Source: a bacterium
GTDB lineage: Bacteria > Bacillota > Bacilli > Lactobacillales > Streptococcaceae
NCBI GenBank assembly: GCA_905221195.1
Contig: CAJNCF010000003.1
Coordinates: 124,001 to 188,000, forward strand
Direction of reading: 5' to 3'
Length of the DNA: 64,000 nucleotides
Part shown: positions 49,863-59,717 of the stretch, in pieces
How the letters are laid out: each line of letters starts with the position of its first letter
Position numbering within the stretch: position 1 is the first letter of the stretch
Notes under the pieces: model-generated
Seen by the model: only the letters and a program-made list of their open reading frames with translations
Told to the model about the DNA's origin: nothing
Databases searched by the model: none
Position numbers and translations under genes: made by a program

Positions 49863-51242
49863 TTAAAATCCATTATTGTCGCTTAAATCCTTGAACCAAT
49901 GCCCTGATTTTTTCAGACGACGTTCTTGTGTTTCAAAGTCTAATTCGACCAAACCGTAGCGATTTTTATAGCTATTGAGCCATGACCAGCAGTCAATAAA
50001 GGTCCAGATTAAGTAGCCCTTACAGTTTGCTCCATCTTCAATGGCACGGTGTAGTTCACGAAGATGACCTTTTACAAAGTCAATACGGTAATCATCTTGA
50101 ATCATCCCATCTTGACGGAATTTTTCTTCCCCTTCAACACCCATACCATTCTCTGTCAACATCCACTCGATATTGCCATAGTTTTCCTTGATATTTTGGG
50201 CAATATCATAAATTCCCTGCTCATAAATTTCCCAGCCACGGTGAGGATTAATTTTACGTCCAGGCATCACATAAGGCTCATAAAAATGTTCTGGCAAGAG
50301 TGGACTCTCTGGATTCTTAGCAAATCGAGGTGCCATAACGCGCAAAGGTTGATAGTAGTTAACACCAAGGAAATCTACTGTATTGTCACGAATAAGCTCC
50401 AACTCTTCCTCTGTGGTATCAGGCAAGAGACCGTGTTCATGCAAGATTTCTACCAACTCCTGTGGATAAGTCCCCAAAACGGACGGATCTAAGAAAGATT
50501 GGGCCTGAAAGAGGTCCGCAATGCGAGCCGCCTTAACATCAGCAGGATGCTGACTGCGTGGATAAGCAGGTGTCAAATTTAAGACAATCCCAATCTTAGA
50601 GTCAGGTAAGAGTTCATGACAAGCCTTGACCGCCCGACTGCTGGCTAATTGTGTGTGGTAAGCTACTTTAACCGCTGCCTCTGCATCGACCTTATGTGGA
50701 TAATGGGCATCGTAAAAATAGCCAAATTCCACAGGAACGATGGGCTCGTTAAAGGTAATCCATTGATCCACTAGATCTCCATAAGTCTCAAAACAAAAAC
50801 GAGCATAGTCTTCATAAGCTGAGACCGTCGCCTTATTTTCCCAACCATCACCAGCTTCTTGAAGGGCAAAAGGCAAATCAAAGTGGTAGAGATTGACTAA
50901 CAGACGAATCCCCTTAGCCTTAATAGCCTCAAAGACCTTACGATAGAAATCCACACCTTGAGAATTGACTTTTCCATAGCCTTGTGGAAAAATCCGTGAC
51001 CACTGAATAGAAGTCCGAAAGGCCGTGTGACCAGTCTCTAACAAAAGCTCGATATCCTGTTCCCAATTTTCATAAAAGGTCGATGTCTTATCTGGACCAA
51101 TCCCATTATAGTAACGATTTGGCTCCACTTGGTACCAGTAATCCCAGAGATTATCTTCCTTGCCGTCACCAGCTACACGCCCTTCTGTCTGCGGTCCAGA
51201 AGTAGAGGAGCCCCAGACAAAATCCTTTGGAAATCTTAGCAT
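49863..51242 (-). CDS. bglA: GH1 family beta-glucosidase / 6-phospho-beta-glucosidase
   Basis: 459-residue glycoside hydrolase family 1 enzyme. Acid/base E166 (TFNEPIVPVE), nucleophile E364 (LTENGMG). The start LRFPKDFVWGSSTSGPQTEG is typical. It cleaves beta-glucosides, probably phosphorylated on uptake by a PTS; no PTS gene is adjacent. Monocistronic, between glmS and proS. Confidence 0.92.
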   Translation of the reverse strand: MLRFPKDFVWGSSTSGPQTEGRVAGDGKEDNLWDYWYQVEPNRYYNGIGPDKTSTFYENWEQDIELLLETGHTAFRTSIQWSRIFPQGYGKVNSQGVDFYRKVFEAIKAKGIRLLVNLYHFDLPFALQEAGDGWENKATVSAYEDYARFCFETYGDLVDQWITFNEPIVPVEFGYFYDAHYPHKVDAEAAVKVAYHTQLASSRAVKACHELLPDSKIGIVLNLTPAYPRSQHPADVKAARIADLFQAQSFLDPSVLGTYPQELVEILHEHGLLPDTTEEELELIRDNTVDFLGVNYYQPLRVMAPRFAKNPESPLLPEHFYEPYVMPGRKINPHRGWEIYEQGIYDIAQNIKENYGNIEWMLTENGMGVEGEEKFRQDGMIQDDYRIDFVKGHLRELHRAIEDGANCKGYLIWTFIDCWSWLNSYKNRYGLVELDFETQERRLKKSGHWFKDLSDNNGF

Positions 51243-51287
51243 ACATTTACCTCTTTATCTAGTCATTTTTCCCATTATACAGAAAAA

Positions 51288-51320
51288 ACAAGGTAAAAAC
51301 TAGTTACATTTTTTCCTTGT
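51288..51320 (-). terminator. Terminator of the uppS-cdsA-eep-proS unit
   Basis: ACAAGG/CCTTGT outer stem with A/T-rich inner pairing, followed on the minus strand by TTTTTTC, 20 bp past the proS stop codon. Confidence 0.65.
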
Positions 51321-51340
51321 TTTTCTTCTGATTATAGTTT

Positions 51341-53206
<1,866 letters not shown>

Positions 53207-54467
53207 TTATCTAAAAAAGAGTCGCATAATGTCATTCCAGGTCACAGCAATCATCAAGACAACCATGATGACCACTCCGGCCAAGGTGACATAGGTTTCA
53301 ATTTCTTGTTTCAATGGTTTACGGCGAATAGCTTCCAGGATGTTGAGCACAATCTTACCACCATCCAAAGCTGGAATCGGAATAAGATTAAAAATCCCGA
53401 TATTGATGGAAATAATTGCCAAGAAGTACAAGACATTCTCAATTCCATTTTTAGCAGCATCACTACTTGCCTTAAAGAGGGCAACAGGTCCACCTAGCTT
53501 GTTCAAATCCGGTTGGAAAATCAGATTTTTCAGAGCTGAGAGAATTCGGAGAGCTGAGTCAGCTGCAGTTGTAAATCCACCCACAAACATGGACAGAAAG
53601 TCTGACCTAATTCCCGGTTGAACACCTAGAAGGTAACGGCCTTGACTTTCTTCGGGCGTAACCGTAACTTGCTTGTCACTACCCTTTTCAGAAATAGTCA
53701 CATCCAAGGTCGGGGCCGTCTTATCTTTAGTTTCTGCTTCCACAGCCTGGATAAAGCTCTCCCAGTTGTTAATCTCATGTGAACCAATCTTGGTAATCTG
53801 TGCTGTTTCTGGCACTCCTACCTTGGCCAAAGCACCTTGGGGCATGACATGGAACTGGTTGGTATCAACATCTCTGACACCACCCTGCATGAAGATTAAA
53901 ATCCAAAAAAACAACGACACCTAAGATAAAGTTATTCATAGGGCCTGCAAAGTTGGTAATGAGTTTCCCCCAGATAGTCGCATTTTGATATTGAACATCT
54001 AAAGGAGCAATCCGAACCTCAGTTCCATCTGCTTCTACAACTGTTGCATCATGATCCACTGCAAATGTTTTTTCTTCTTCCAGAACCAAGCCCTTGATAA
54101 AGAGCTTGTCTTCAAAATCAAACTGAGTCACCTGCATAGGGAGGGCTGTTTGATCTAATTTTTTACCCGAAAGATTGATGCGTTTAACCTTACCATCATC
54201 AGTAAGCGTCAAACTGACAGGAGTTCCTGTCTTGATTTCAGTCGTATCATCACCCCAACCGGCCATACGAACATAGCCACCCAGAGGCAAAATTCGAATG
54301 GTATAGGCCGTCCCATCCTTGCCAATATGAGCAAAGATTTTGGGTCCCATACCAATGGCAAATTCACGCACTAGAATTCCTGATTTTTTTGCAAAGTAGA
54401 AGTGACCGAACTCGTGCACCACCACAATAATCCCGAAAACCAGAATAAAGGTTAAAATTCCGAGCAT
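53207..54467 (-). pseudogene. eep: Intramembrane metalloprotease Eep/RseP, interrupted by a +1 frameshift
   Basis: Two overlapping frames together encode a complete RseP/Eep-type site-2 protease of about 419 residues. The first (54467-53865) holds the zinc motif HEFGH (residues 18-22), the first helix and the start of the PDZ-flanking region. The second (53920-53207) has the PDZ domain and the IPIPALDGGK motif with the last helices. They break at a run of seven A (plus strand, 53905-53911). With six, GVVVF would read on into WILIFMQGG as in the family. As given, the first frame runs out of family ([13 protein letters not shown]) and stops, losing the second half of the active site. Eep cleaves pheromone and sigma-regulator precursors. 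It may be a true null, a phase-variable tract or a read error. Confidence 0.85.
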
Positions 54468-54488
54468 AGTATTTCCTCCATCTTTTGA

Positions 54489-55292
54489 TTAAAAGAGTCC
54501 AAATAAGTGCATGATTGGAAATACAAGCAACATACTATCGAAACGATCCAAAACACCACCATGTCCAGGAATAAATTTCCCAGAATCCTTAACACCAAAG
54601 TGACGCTTAATCGAACTTTCTAGTAAATCACCAAATTGTCCAGCAATGCTAAAGAAAATAGCAAAGACTGACATCTTGTAAATTCCATACGGAAGAGCGA
54701 CTGTACTGTCAACTATCATAAAGATGATGGTTACTAAAATTGCTCCTAAAATACCACCAAAGGCACCCTCAAGAGTTTTATTAGGAGAAACCGTCGGAGC
54801 TAACTTTCGTTTACCATAGTTCATCCCAGCAAGATAGGCACCACTGTCGGTCGCCCAGACGATACACAAGGCTAAGAGAGCCTTATCTAAACCTGCAACA
54901 CGAGCATCTAGTAAGGCATTAAATCCAAAGCCCACATAAAAGCTCATAGCCAGAGGGAAAACAGCATCCTCAATCGTATACGACTTGCTAAAAACAGTCG
55001 TTCCTAACATGATTGAAATCAACACACTATAAGCGACCACATTCCCATCAACTGGCAAAAAAGTCAAGTAATTCTCCAAGGGAATGGTCAAAGCAAAGGT
55101 TGCAAAGAGGGTCAAGAGTCCTTCCATAGTCATGATCTCTAAACCTCTCATCTTCAAAAGTTCATGCATGGCTAGCATGGCTATGATTCCAATTGCTATC
55201 TGAAGCAAGAGTCCCCCAATCATCAAAATCGGTAGGAAAATAGCCAGTGCAATCCCTGCAAACAAGGTTCTTTTCTGTAAATCTTGTGTCAT
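54489..55292 (-). CDS. cdsA: Phosphatidate cytidylyltransferase CdsA
   Basis: 267 residues, eight or so membrane helices. It makes CDP-diacylglycerol from phosphatidate and CTP. The family motif near the end (SPNKTLEGAFGG, then FGVKDSGKFIPGHGGVLDRFDS) is intact. Between uppS (8 bp) and eep (22 bp) in a shared operon. Confidence 0.96.
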   Translation of the reverse strand: MTQDLQKRTLFAGIALAIFLPILMIGGLLLQIAIGIIAMLAMHELLKMRGLEIMTMEGLLTLFATFALTIPLENYLTFLPVDGNVVAYSVLISIMLGTTVFSKSYTIEDAVFPLAMSFYVGFGFNALLDARVAGLDKALLALCIVWATDSGAYLAGMNYGKRKLAPTVSPNKTLEGAFGGILGAILVTIIFMIVDSTVALPYGIYKMSVFAIFFSIAGQFGDLLESSIKRHFGVKDSGKFIPGHGGVLDRFDSMLLVFPIMHLFGLF

Positions 55293-55300
55293 ATTTCCTC

Positions 55301-56059
55301 CTAAACTCCTCCAAATCGGCGTTGTCGACGATTGTAGGCAAGAATGGCTTCCTGCAAAGCTACCTCGTCAAAATCAGGCCATAAGGTATCCGTAAAATAG
55401 AGCTCACTATAGGCCCCCTGCCATGGAAGGAAATTACTCAAACGCAATTCTCCACTAGTACGGATAATCAAGTCCGGGTCTCGTAAGTCCTTAGGCAAAT
55501 GCTGGGTAAAGAGATAGTTGCCAATCAATTCCTCTGTTATGTCACCTGGATTGATTTTGGCATCTAAAACATCCTGAGAAATCAACTTAAGTGCCTGTGT
55601 AATCTCAGCACGTCCACCATAGTTGAGGGCAAAATTAAGAATCAATCCTGTGTTGTTCTTAGTCAATTCCTCAGCTTTAGTCAGAGCTTCAAAGGTTTGC
55701 TTAGGCAGGCGGTCTGTCTCCCCAATCATTTGAATCTTAACATTATTCGCATGCAGTTCAGGGACATAATTGTCATAAAACTCTACGGGCAAGTTCATGA
55801 TAAACTTGACCTCCTGATCGGGGCGGGTCCAGTTTTCTGTAGAAAAAGCATAAACTGTAATAACTTTAACACCTAGCTTGTTGGCTGCCTTGGTCACAGT
55901 TTGCAATGCTTCCATACCCGCCTTGTGTCCAAAAACTCGCGGTTGCATACGTTTTTTAGCCCAACGGCCATTCCCATCCATGATGATGCCGATATGAGCA
56001 GGAACCTGTGTCGGAACTTCTACTTCCACAGCCTTATCTTTCTTAAAAAATCCAAACAT
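55301..56059 (-). CDS. uppS: Undecaprenyl diphosphate synthase
   Basis: 252 residues from MFGFFKKDKA, with the ribosome site AGGAAT upstream; an in-frame ATG 18 bp earlier gives a longer version but does not match the known length. cis-Prenyltransferase that extends farnesyl diphosphate to C55. Catalytic D28 in IIMDGNGRWAKKR; RTSGELRLSNFLPWQ and the C-terminal Arg-rich end are present. First gene of the uppS-cdsA-eep-proS operon. Confidence 0.96.
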   Translation of the reverse strand: MFGFFKKDKAVEVEVPTQVPAHIGIIMDGNGRWAKKRMQPRVFGHKAGMEALQTVTKAANKLGVKVITVYAFSTENWTRPDQEVKFIMNLPVEFYDNYVPELHANNVKIQMIGETDRLPKQTFEALTKAEELTKNNTGLILNFALNYGGRAEITQALKLISQDVLDAKINPGDITEELIGNYLFTQHLPKDLRDPDLIIRTSGELRLSNFLPWQGAYSELYFTDTLWPDFDEVALQEAILAYNRRQRRFGGV

Positions 56060-56163
56060 GATCTTATTCCTATTCAAAAATCTATCGTTTCATTATACCA
56101 TATTTCACTATTTTCTTCTATCACTAAGCTATTTATTCTCAGGTACCCGGCTCAGTTTTCAAA

Positions 56164-56256
56164 AAAATAAGTCGCCTGATTGGGCGACTCTATTTTTTAT
56201 AGGGAGATTATTATGAAAAAGTTTTAGGAGTTTAAGTTAAGGTCTTCTTAACTTAT
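56164..56256 (-). ncRNA. csRNA (CiaR-controlled small RNA), copy 1
   Basis: Predicted ~93-nt RNA from about 56256 to the terminator hairpin GTCGCC-CAATC-GGCGAC with T7. A 5' stem-loop (AAGTTAAG/CTTAACTT) is followed by an unpaired A/C/U-rich region with CTCCTAAAA and TTTTTCATAATAATCTCCC, complementary to a ribosome site and AUG. This order (CiaR promoter, two end hairpins, anti-SD/anti-AUG linker) defines the csRNA family of streptococci. On the plus strand the same bases mimic an RBS and a four-residue ORF, which is not coding. Which ccn gene it corresponds to is not decided. Confidence 0.85.
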
Positions 56257-56262
56257 GTACTT

Positions 56263-56295
56263 AGTATACACTTCCTAGCTTAAAGTTTCCTTAAG
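56263..56295 (-). promoter_or_regulatory. CiaR box and promoter of csRNA copy 1
   Basis: On the minus strand: CTTAAG-N5-TTTAAG (complements 56290-56295 and 56279-56284), 10 bp, then TATACT (complement 56263-56268). It matches the CiaR direct repeat TTTAAG-N5-TTTAAG. The distal half overlaps the stop codon of the upstream nucleotidyltransferase gene. Confidence 0.85.
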
Positions 56296-56863
56296 TATTT
56301 TTAAAAATCAAATTTTTCCATTTCTCCTGCCAATTTTTCTTAGATAATCGTGTTTGATAGAGCTTCATTCGGTCTTCATTTTCTAAAAAATGAGGAGTTG
56401 GGCGAACTTGAAAATTCAAAATATCCTCCAAACCATAAGGTGCATAGAGTTCAAAATCGGATTCTTTATTCAAGCGCAGTCCAACCGCCGTACACCGTTC
56501 TGGATACTTACTCATGGCATCACGAGAGCTGGTATAGGGCGCAGTATGAGGACTGTGCTGGTGCATATAGACCTGATTTTTCAATTCCCACTGGTACTGA
56601 GGAAAATCTTCTCTCAGCTTTTTCTCTAGAGACAATGTTTCCTCATAAGAAATACCTGAATCAAAGAAAATCACATCCACATCTGTTTCACGGTCAAAAG
56701 CTGGTCTGTCTGACAAGAGATTCCAGATGAAATTTCTGACAGAACCCGCTGCCAACCAGGAGTCTTTTAAATCAAGGTCTCGGATGATAGTCAGAATAGC
56801 CATCATATCCGAATCTTCTCTGAAAGCTTTTAAGATTTCTTGCTCATTTTTCACTGTATTCAT
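56291..56863 (-). CDS. Nucleotidyltransferase-like protein (NTP_transf_6/COG3575)
   Basis: 190 residues with a nucleotidyltransferase-like core: [15 protein letters not shown] (about 41-55) and the two-Asp motif [10 protein letters not shown] (about 59-68). The C-terminal half ([20 protein letters not shown]) is conserved in this family of uncharacterised proteins. Its start overlaps the ruvB stop by 20 bp, so it is translated with ruvB. Substrate unknown. Confidence 0.85.
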   Translation of the reverse strand: MNTVKNEQEILKAFREDSDMMAILTIIRDLDLKDSWLAAGSVRNFIWNLLSDRPAFDRETDVDVIFFDSGISYEETLSLEKKLREDFPQYQWELKNQVYMHQHSPHTAPYTSSRDAMSKYPERCTAVGLRLNKESDFELYAPYGLEDILNFQVRPTPHFLENEDRMKLYQTRLSKKNWQEKWKNLIFKNT

Positions 56864-57842
56864 ACCCTAAATGTTCATATGCCTTAGCCGTTGCAACTCG
56901 TCCAGACCGTGTTCGCATGATAAAACCTTTTTGAATCAAGTAAGGCTCATACATGTCTTCCACCGTCTCACGCTCCTCAGCGATATTCACAGAAAGTGTT
57001 CCTAGTCCGACAGGACCACCACCGTACATCTCAATCATGGTACGAAGGATTTTTTGGTCCACATAGTCCAAACCTTCATGGTCAACATCCAGCATAGTTA
57101 ATGCCTTATCGGTAATAAGATCATCGATGACCCCATTTCCCATAATCTGGGCAAAATCGCGCACGCGCTTGAGGAGACGATTGGCAATACGAGGGGTTCC
57201 ACGACTACGCAAGGCCAACTCAGATGCTGCCTCATGAGTGATTTCCATCTCAAAAATATCTGCCGTCCGCTCGACAATTTCTGTCAAATCAGCATGGGCA
57301 TAATACTCCATATGACCTGTAATCCCAAAACGTGCCCGTAGCGGATTTGAGAGCATACCAGCCCGAGTCGTCGCACCAATCAAGGTAAAAGGTGGCAACT
57401 CCAAATGAACACTGCGACTGCCTTCACCAGCACCAATCATGATATCGATGTAAAAGTCCTCCATGGCACTATAAAGCACCTCTTCCACCGACATAGGCAA
57501 GCGATGAATTTCATCAATAAAGAGGACATCCCCAGGTTCTAAGTCATTCAAAATCGCTACCAAATCACCAGCTTTTTCGATAACAGGACCCGACGTCTGC
57601 TTGAGATTAACTCCCAGTTCGTTTGCAATAACAAAGGCCATGGTCGTTTTCCCCAAACCTGGAGGCCCGAAAAGGAGCACATGATCCAGCGCTTCATCCC
57701 GCATTTTGGCAGCTTCGATAAAGATTTGAAGCTGGTCCTTGACCTTATCCTGCCCAATATATTCACGTAAATACTGAGGACGGAGCGTGCGTTCTACTAG
57801 CTCCTCGTCCCCCATTATCTCATTATCTAAAATTCTACTCAT
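56844..57842 (-). CDS. ruvB: Holliday junction branch migration helicase RuvB
   Basis: 332-residue AAA+ motor. Walker [10 protein letters not shown] at 59-67, Walker B LFIDEIHR near 112, sensor and arginine finger ([17 protein letters not shown]), and the C-terminal winged helix ([16 protein letters not shown]). RuvA is not in the window. Co-translated with the nucleotidyltransferase gene. Confidence 0.97.
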   Translation of the reverse strand: MSRILDNEIMGDEELVERTLRPQYLREYIGQDKVKDQLQIFIEAAKMRDEALDHVLLFGPPGLGKTTMAFVIANELGVNLKQTSGPVIEKAGDLVAILNDLEPGDVLFIDEIHRLPMSVEEVLYSAMEDFYIDIMIGAGEGSRSVHLELPPFTLIGATTRAGMLSNPLRARFGITGHMEYYAHADLTEIVERTADIFEMEITHEAASELALRSRGTPRIANRLLKRVRDFAQIMGNGVIDDLITDKALTMLDVDHEGLDYVDQKILRTMIEMYGGGPVGLGTLSVNIAEERETVEDMYEPYLIQKGFIMRTRSGRVATAKAYEHLGYEYSEK

Positions 57843-57881
57843 GGCTCTATTATATCAAAAATCCAGTCCGCAAACAAAAAA

Positions 57882-57899
57882 GCCACCCAATTGGGTGAC
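57882..57899 (-). terminator. Terminator hairpin upstream of ruvB, resembling csRNA terminators
   Basis: GTCACCC-AATT-GGGTGGC on the minus strand followed by TTTTTTGTTT. It differs at only two loop positions from the terminator of csRNA copy 3 (58743-58760). It ends no recognised gene, as the region to its right on this strand holds only the antitoxin RNA. Confidence 0.65.
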
Positions 57900-57919
57900 T
57901 CCCGACTTTAGCACTTATG

Positions 57920-57928
57920 TGATATAAT
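57920..57928 (+). promoter_or_regulatory. Extended -10 promoter of the Fst-type toxin
   Basis: TGA-TATAAT with no clear -35, about 48 bp upstream of the toxin ATG. The leader can fold around the strong AAAGGAGG ribosome site. Confidence 0.6.
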
Positions 57929-57969
57929 ATTCTACGGCACTGCTACACCGCCTACGAAAGGAGGTGAGA

Positions 57970-57995
57970 TAGCCCATGATGGAATTAGTACTCAA
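57970..57995 (+). repeat. par direct repeats DRa/DRb at the toxin start
   Basis: TAGCCCATGAT then GAATTAGTACTCAA, covering the toxin start codon. The same pair recurs as TAGCCTATGAT and GAACTAGTACTCAA at 58119-58146, inside the antitoxin gene, giving the antitoxin complementarity to the toxin start. Confidence 0.8.
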
Positions 57996-58068
57996 AACTA
58001 TCATCGGACCAATTGTGGTCGGTGTCATTCTTCGATTAGTCGATAAATGGCTAAACAAGGATAAATAG
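57976..58068 (+). CDS. Fst/Ldr-family type I toxin peptide
   Basis: 30-residue peptide beginning MMELVLKTIIGPIVVGVILR: an acidic-basic N-terminus, one membrane helix with the family's hallmark IxxPxxVGxxL core, then a charged tail (DKWLNKDK). This fits the Fst toxins of the Enterococcus pAD1 par locus and their chromosomal relatives. They insert in the membrane and disturb envelope and nucleoid. AAAGGAGG is close upstream, and a second Met codon follows the first. The gene points opposite to its neighbours and has the antitoxin RNA downstream on the other strand. Confidence 0.88.
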   Translation: MMELVLKTIIGPIVVGVILRLVDKWLNKDK

Positions 58069-58079
58069 TGTCAAAAAAA

Positions 58080-58113
58080 GACCTCAAGCTTATTTGGTCG
58101 TGAGCTTGGGGTC
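58080..58113. terminator. Bidirectional terminator shared by toxin and antitoxin RNAs
   Basis: GACC-CAAGCT / AGCTTG-GGTC stem with A-run before and T-run after, so it can stop both convergent transcripts. Confidence 0.8.
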
Positions 58114-58118
58114 TTTTC

Positions 58119-58146
58119 TAGCCTATGATATAGAACTAGTACTCAA
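58119..58146 (+). repeat. Second copy of the par direct repeats
   Basis: TAGCCTATGAT and GAACTAGTACTCAA, matching the pair over the toxin start at 57970-57995 with a few mismatches and the same order. Confidence 0.8.
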
Positions 58147-58187
58147 TTCCTTTTTATTATCCCATAGTTCACAAAATTTGTCAAAAC

Positions 58188-58459
58188 TTTACATTCTCAG
58201 CTTCTCAAGCTTTAACCGCTTTACAACAAGACTTTCAAGTTTAAGAGAAAGTTAGGAATTCTATCAATTTCATAGAAATTTTGATTTAGTAAACGAAGAG
58301 ACAATCTTACATGTCACTCCTCATTTAATACGCCACTACTGGACAAGCAAAATCATTATTACAACAGTTCCAGTCCTTCAATTAACAGTCACTTACAAGC
58401 AAATTGAGTTTGAAGTAGCCGAAGCAACAACAGACCTATTTCTTAGTCATATTTCCTAA
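58188..58459 (+). pseudogene. Frameshifted relic of a small protein gene
   Basis: Two plus-strand fragments in different frames: FTFSASQALTALQQDFQV up to a stop at 58242, then an open stretch from 58256 with NEETILHVTPHLIRHYWTSK and later QLTVTYKQIEFEVAEATTDL, ending at 58459. The composition is clearly protein-like, but there is no start codon and the frame is broken. Family not recognised. It lies between the toxin locus and the csRNA genes. Confidence 0.5.
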
Positions 58460-58544
58460 AAAATCACCGCCAATTCCCCGACCAAAATCCGAAAAATATC
58501 GAAAAATAATTTTTAGGATAGTCCCCAAAAGCCTGAAATAGAGC

Positions 58545-58642
58545 TAAAAAACTCCACCTGATTGGGTGGAGTTAAGGGAGATTATTATGAAAAAGAAAAG
58601 TTTAGGATTTTATTAAATAAAGTTAGGAGGTCTTTATTTAAT
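58545..58642 (-). ncRNA. csRNA (CiaR-controlled small RNA), copy 2
   Basis: Predicted ~96-nt RNA. It has a 5' stem-loop ATTAAATAAAG/CTTTATTTAAT with ACCTCCTAA in the loop (anti-Shine-Dalgarno). The linker contains CTTTTTCATAATAATCTCCC, complementary to an RBS plus start codon, and the terminator is ACTCCACC/GGTGGAGT with T6. A CiaR promoter lies upstream at 58649-58681. It is closely similar to copy 3, which suggests tandem duplication. Confidence 0.87.
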
Positions 58643-58648
58643 AACTAT

Positions 58649-58681
58649 ATGATACAAGATAAAGCTTAAAACTAGCTTAAC
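58649..58681 (-). promoter_or_regulatory. CiaR box and promoter of csRNA copy 2
   Basis: On the minus strand: GTTAAG-N5-TTTAAG (complements 58676-58681 and 58665-58670), 10 bp, then -10 TATCAT (complement 58649-58654). Confidence 0.83.
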
Positions 58682-58737
58682 TTTTCTCAAATTCTACCAT
58701 TTTTCAAAAAATTTCTATCAGCATCTCTTCACCCCAC

Positions 58738-58831
58738 AAAAAGCCACCTGATTGGGTGACTTCATTAGGAGATTATGATGAAAAAAAGTTTTAGGATTTT
58801 ATTAAATAAAGTTAGGAGGTCTTTATTTAAT
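58738..58831 (-). ncRNA. csRNA (CiaR-controlled small RNA), copy 3
   Basis: Predicted ~94-nt RNA with the same 5' stem-loop and ACCTCCTAA loop as copy 2, linker TTTTTTTCATCATAATCTCC, and terminator GTCACC/GGTGGC with T5. On the plus strand these bases would read as a 27-codon ORF with an apparent RBS; the CiaR promoter and hairpins on the minus strand explain them better. Confidence 0.87.
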
Positions 58832-58837
58832 GACTAT

Positions 58838-58870
58838 ATGATACTAGACCAGCCTTAAATTTTGCTTAAG
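58838..58870 (-). promoter_or_regulatory. CiaR box and promoter of csRNA copy 3
   Basis: On the minus strand: CTTAAG-N5-TTTAAG (complements 58865-58870 and 58854-58859), 10 bp, then -10 TATCAT (complement 58838-58843). Confidence 0.85.
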
Positions 58871-58927
58871 AAAAATAAATTTTGTTATTTTTCTTGGTTT
58901 ATCCAAGTCATTCCTATATAACACCTC

Positions 58928-59623
58928 TTAGAATTCTCTCAAGCTCTTATACTGCCGCCCATTTTTATCAAAATTTTCAGGCGTCAACCATGCTTCCAAT
59001 CGAGCCTTGACTTGTGCCCAGTCCGTATCAATCATAGACAACCAATCCGTATCCCTCGTACGCCCCTTATAAACCACTGCCTGACGGAAGGTTCCTTCGT
59101 AGACAAATCCCAAACGTTCCGCTGCTCGTCTGGATGGCAGATTTAAGGCATCGCATTTCCATTCATAGCGACGATAGTTAAGCTCCTCAAAGACATAGCG
59201 AGCCAAGAGATACTGGGCTTCTGTCCCTATCCGTGTCCCCCTGAGTCTTGGAGAAAAAGTGACAGCTCCCACTTCTATTACTCGGTTATTCTGGTCAATA
59301 CGCATGAGAGAAAAAGTTCCCAAAGCCTTACCAGTTGCCTTGTCTATGATTGCATAGTAAAAACGGTCCTTACGAGCCAACATCTGATTTAAAAGAGTAA
59401 CCAATTCCTCTCTGTCTGCCACTGGTTCCTGAAAGAGGTAGGTCCACATTTCCCGAGGCGTATCAGGGCCATAAACAGCTAATAAATCCTCCGCATGCTT
59501 TTCTACCGAGAGAGCCTCTATTCGAGCATAACGCCCTTCTAAGAAATCAATAGAAGGCAGTGCACCGGGTGTATAACCTTCCATTGACTCACCAATCATC
59601 TGACCATATTCGTTTACTGGCAT
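58928..59623 (-). CDS. GNAT-family acetyltransferase (RimJ/RimL-like)
   Basis: 231 residues. The acetyltransferase core (about 30-205) shows FSLMRIDQNNRVIEVGAVTF, then SPRLRGTRIGTEAQYLLARY at the acetyl-CoA loop and YEWKCDALNLPSRRAAERLG, the RimL-type pattern. It probably acetylates an amine of a protein or small molecule; the substrate is unknown. Ribosome site AAGGAG. Monocistronic. Confidence 0.88.
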   Translation of the reverse strand: MPVNEYGQMIGESMEGYTPGALPSIDFLEGRYARIEALSVEKHAEDLLAVYGPDTPREMWTYLFQEPVADREELVTLLNQMLARKDRFYYAIIDKATGKALGTFSLMRIDQNNRVIEVGAVTFSPRLRGTRIGTEAQYLLARYVFEELNYRRYEWKCDALNLPSRRAAERLGFVYEGTFRQAVVYKGRTRDTDWLSMIDTDWAQVKARLEAWLTPENFDKNGRQYKSLREF

Positions 59624-59717
59624 TTTTCTTCTCCTTGTTTTACGCTGAAAATACTATATCACAAATTGTTCTCTTTGGAAACTGGCACTGTCTCCAAACT
59701 TCATCCTCAACACTATA

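Larger units (their letters stand above)
58078..58149 (-). ncRNA. Antitoxin RNA II of the Fst-type locus
   Basis: Predicted ~70-nt RNA running toward the toxin gene. Its promoter is near perfect: TTGACA (complement 58179-58184), 17-bp spacer, GATAAT (complement 58156-58161), start near 58149. It carries the complements of the second repeat pair (58119-58146) and ends in the shared hairpin at 58080-58113. The size and arrangement are those of RNA II in the par locus. Confidence 0.8.

Noticed and set aside
56210..56240. RBS-like AGGGAG with ATG AAA AAG TTT TAG
   Set aside because: Only four codons; it is the antisense of the csRNA linker that pairs with ribosome sites.
58777..58860. A plus-strand 27-codon ORF with apparent RBS (MMKKSFRILLNKVRRSLFND...)
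   Set aside because: It is the complement of csRNA copy 3. The minus-strand CiaR promoter, stem-loop and terminator explain the sequence, and copies 1 and 2 do not keep the frame.
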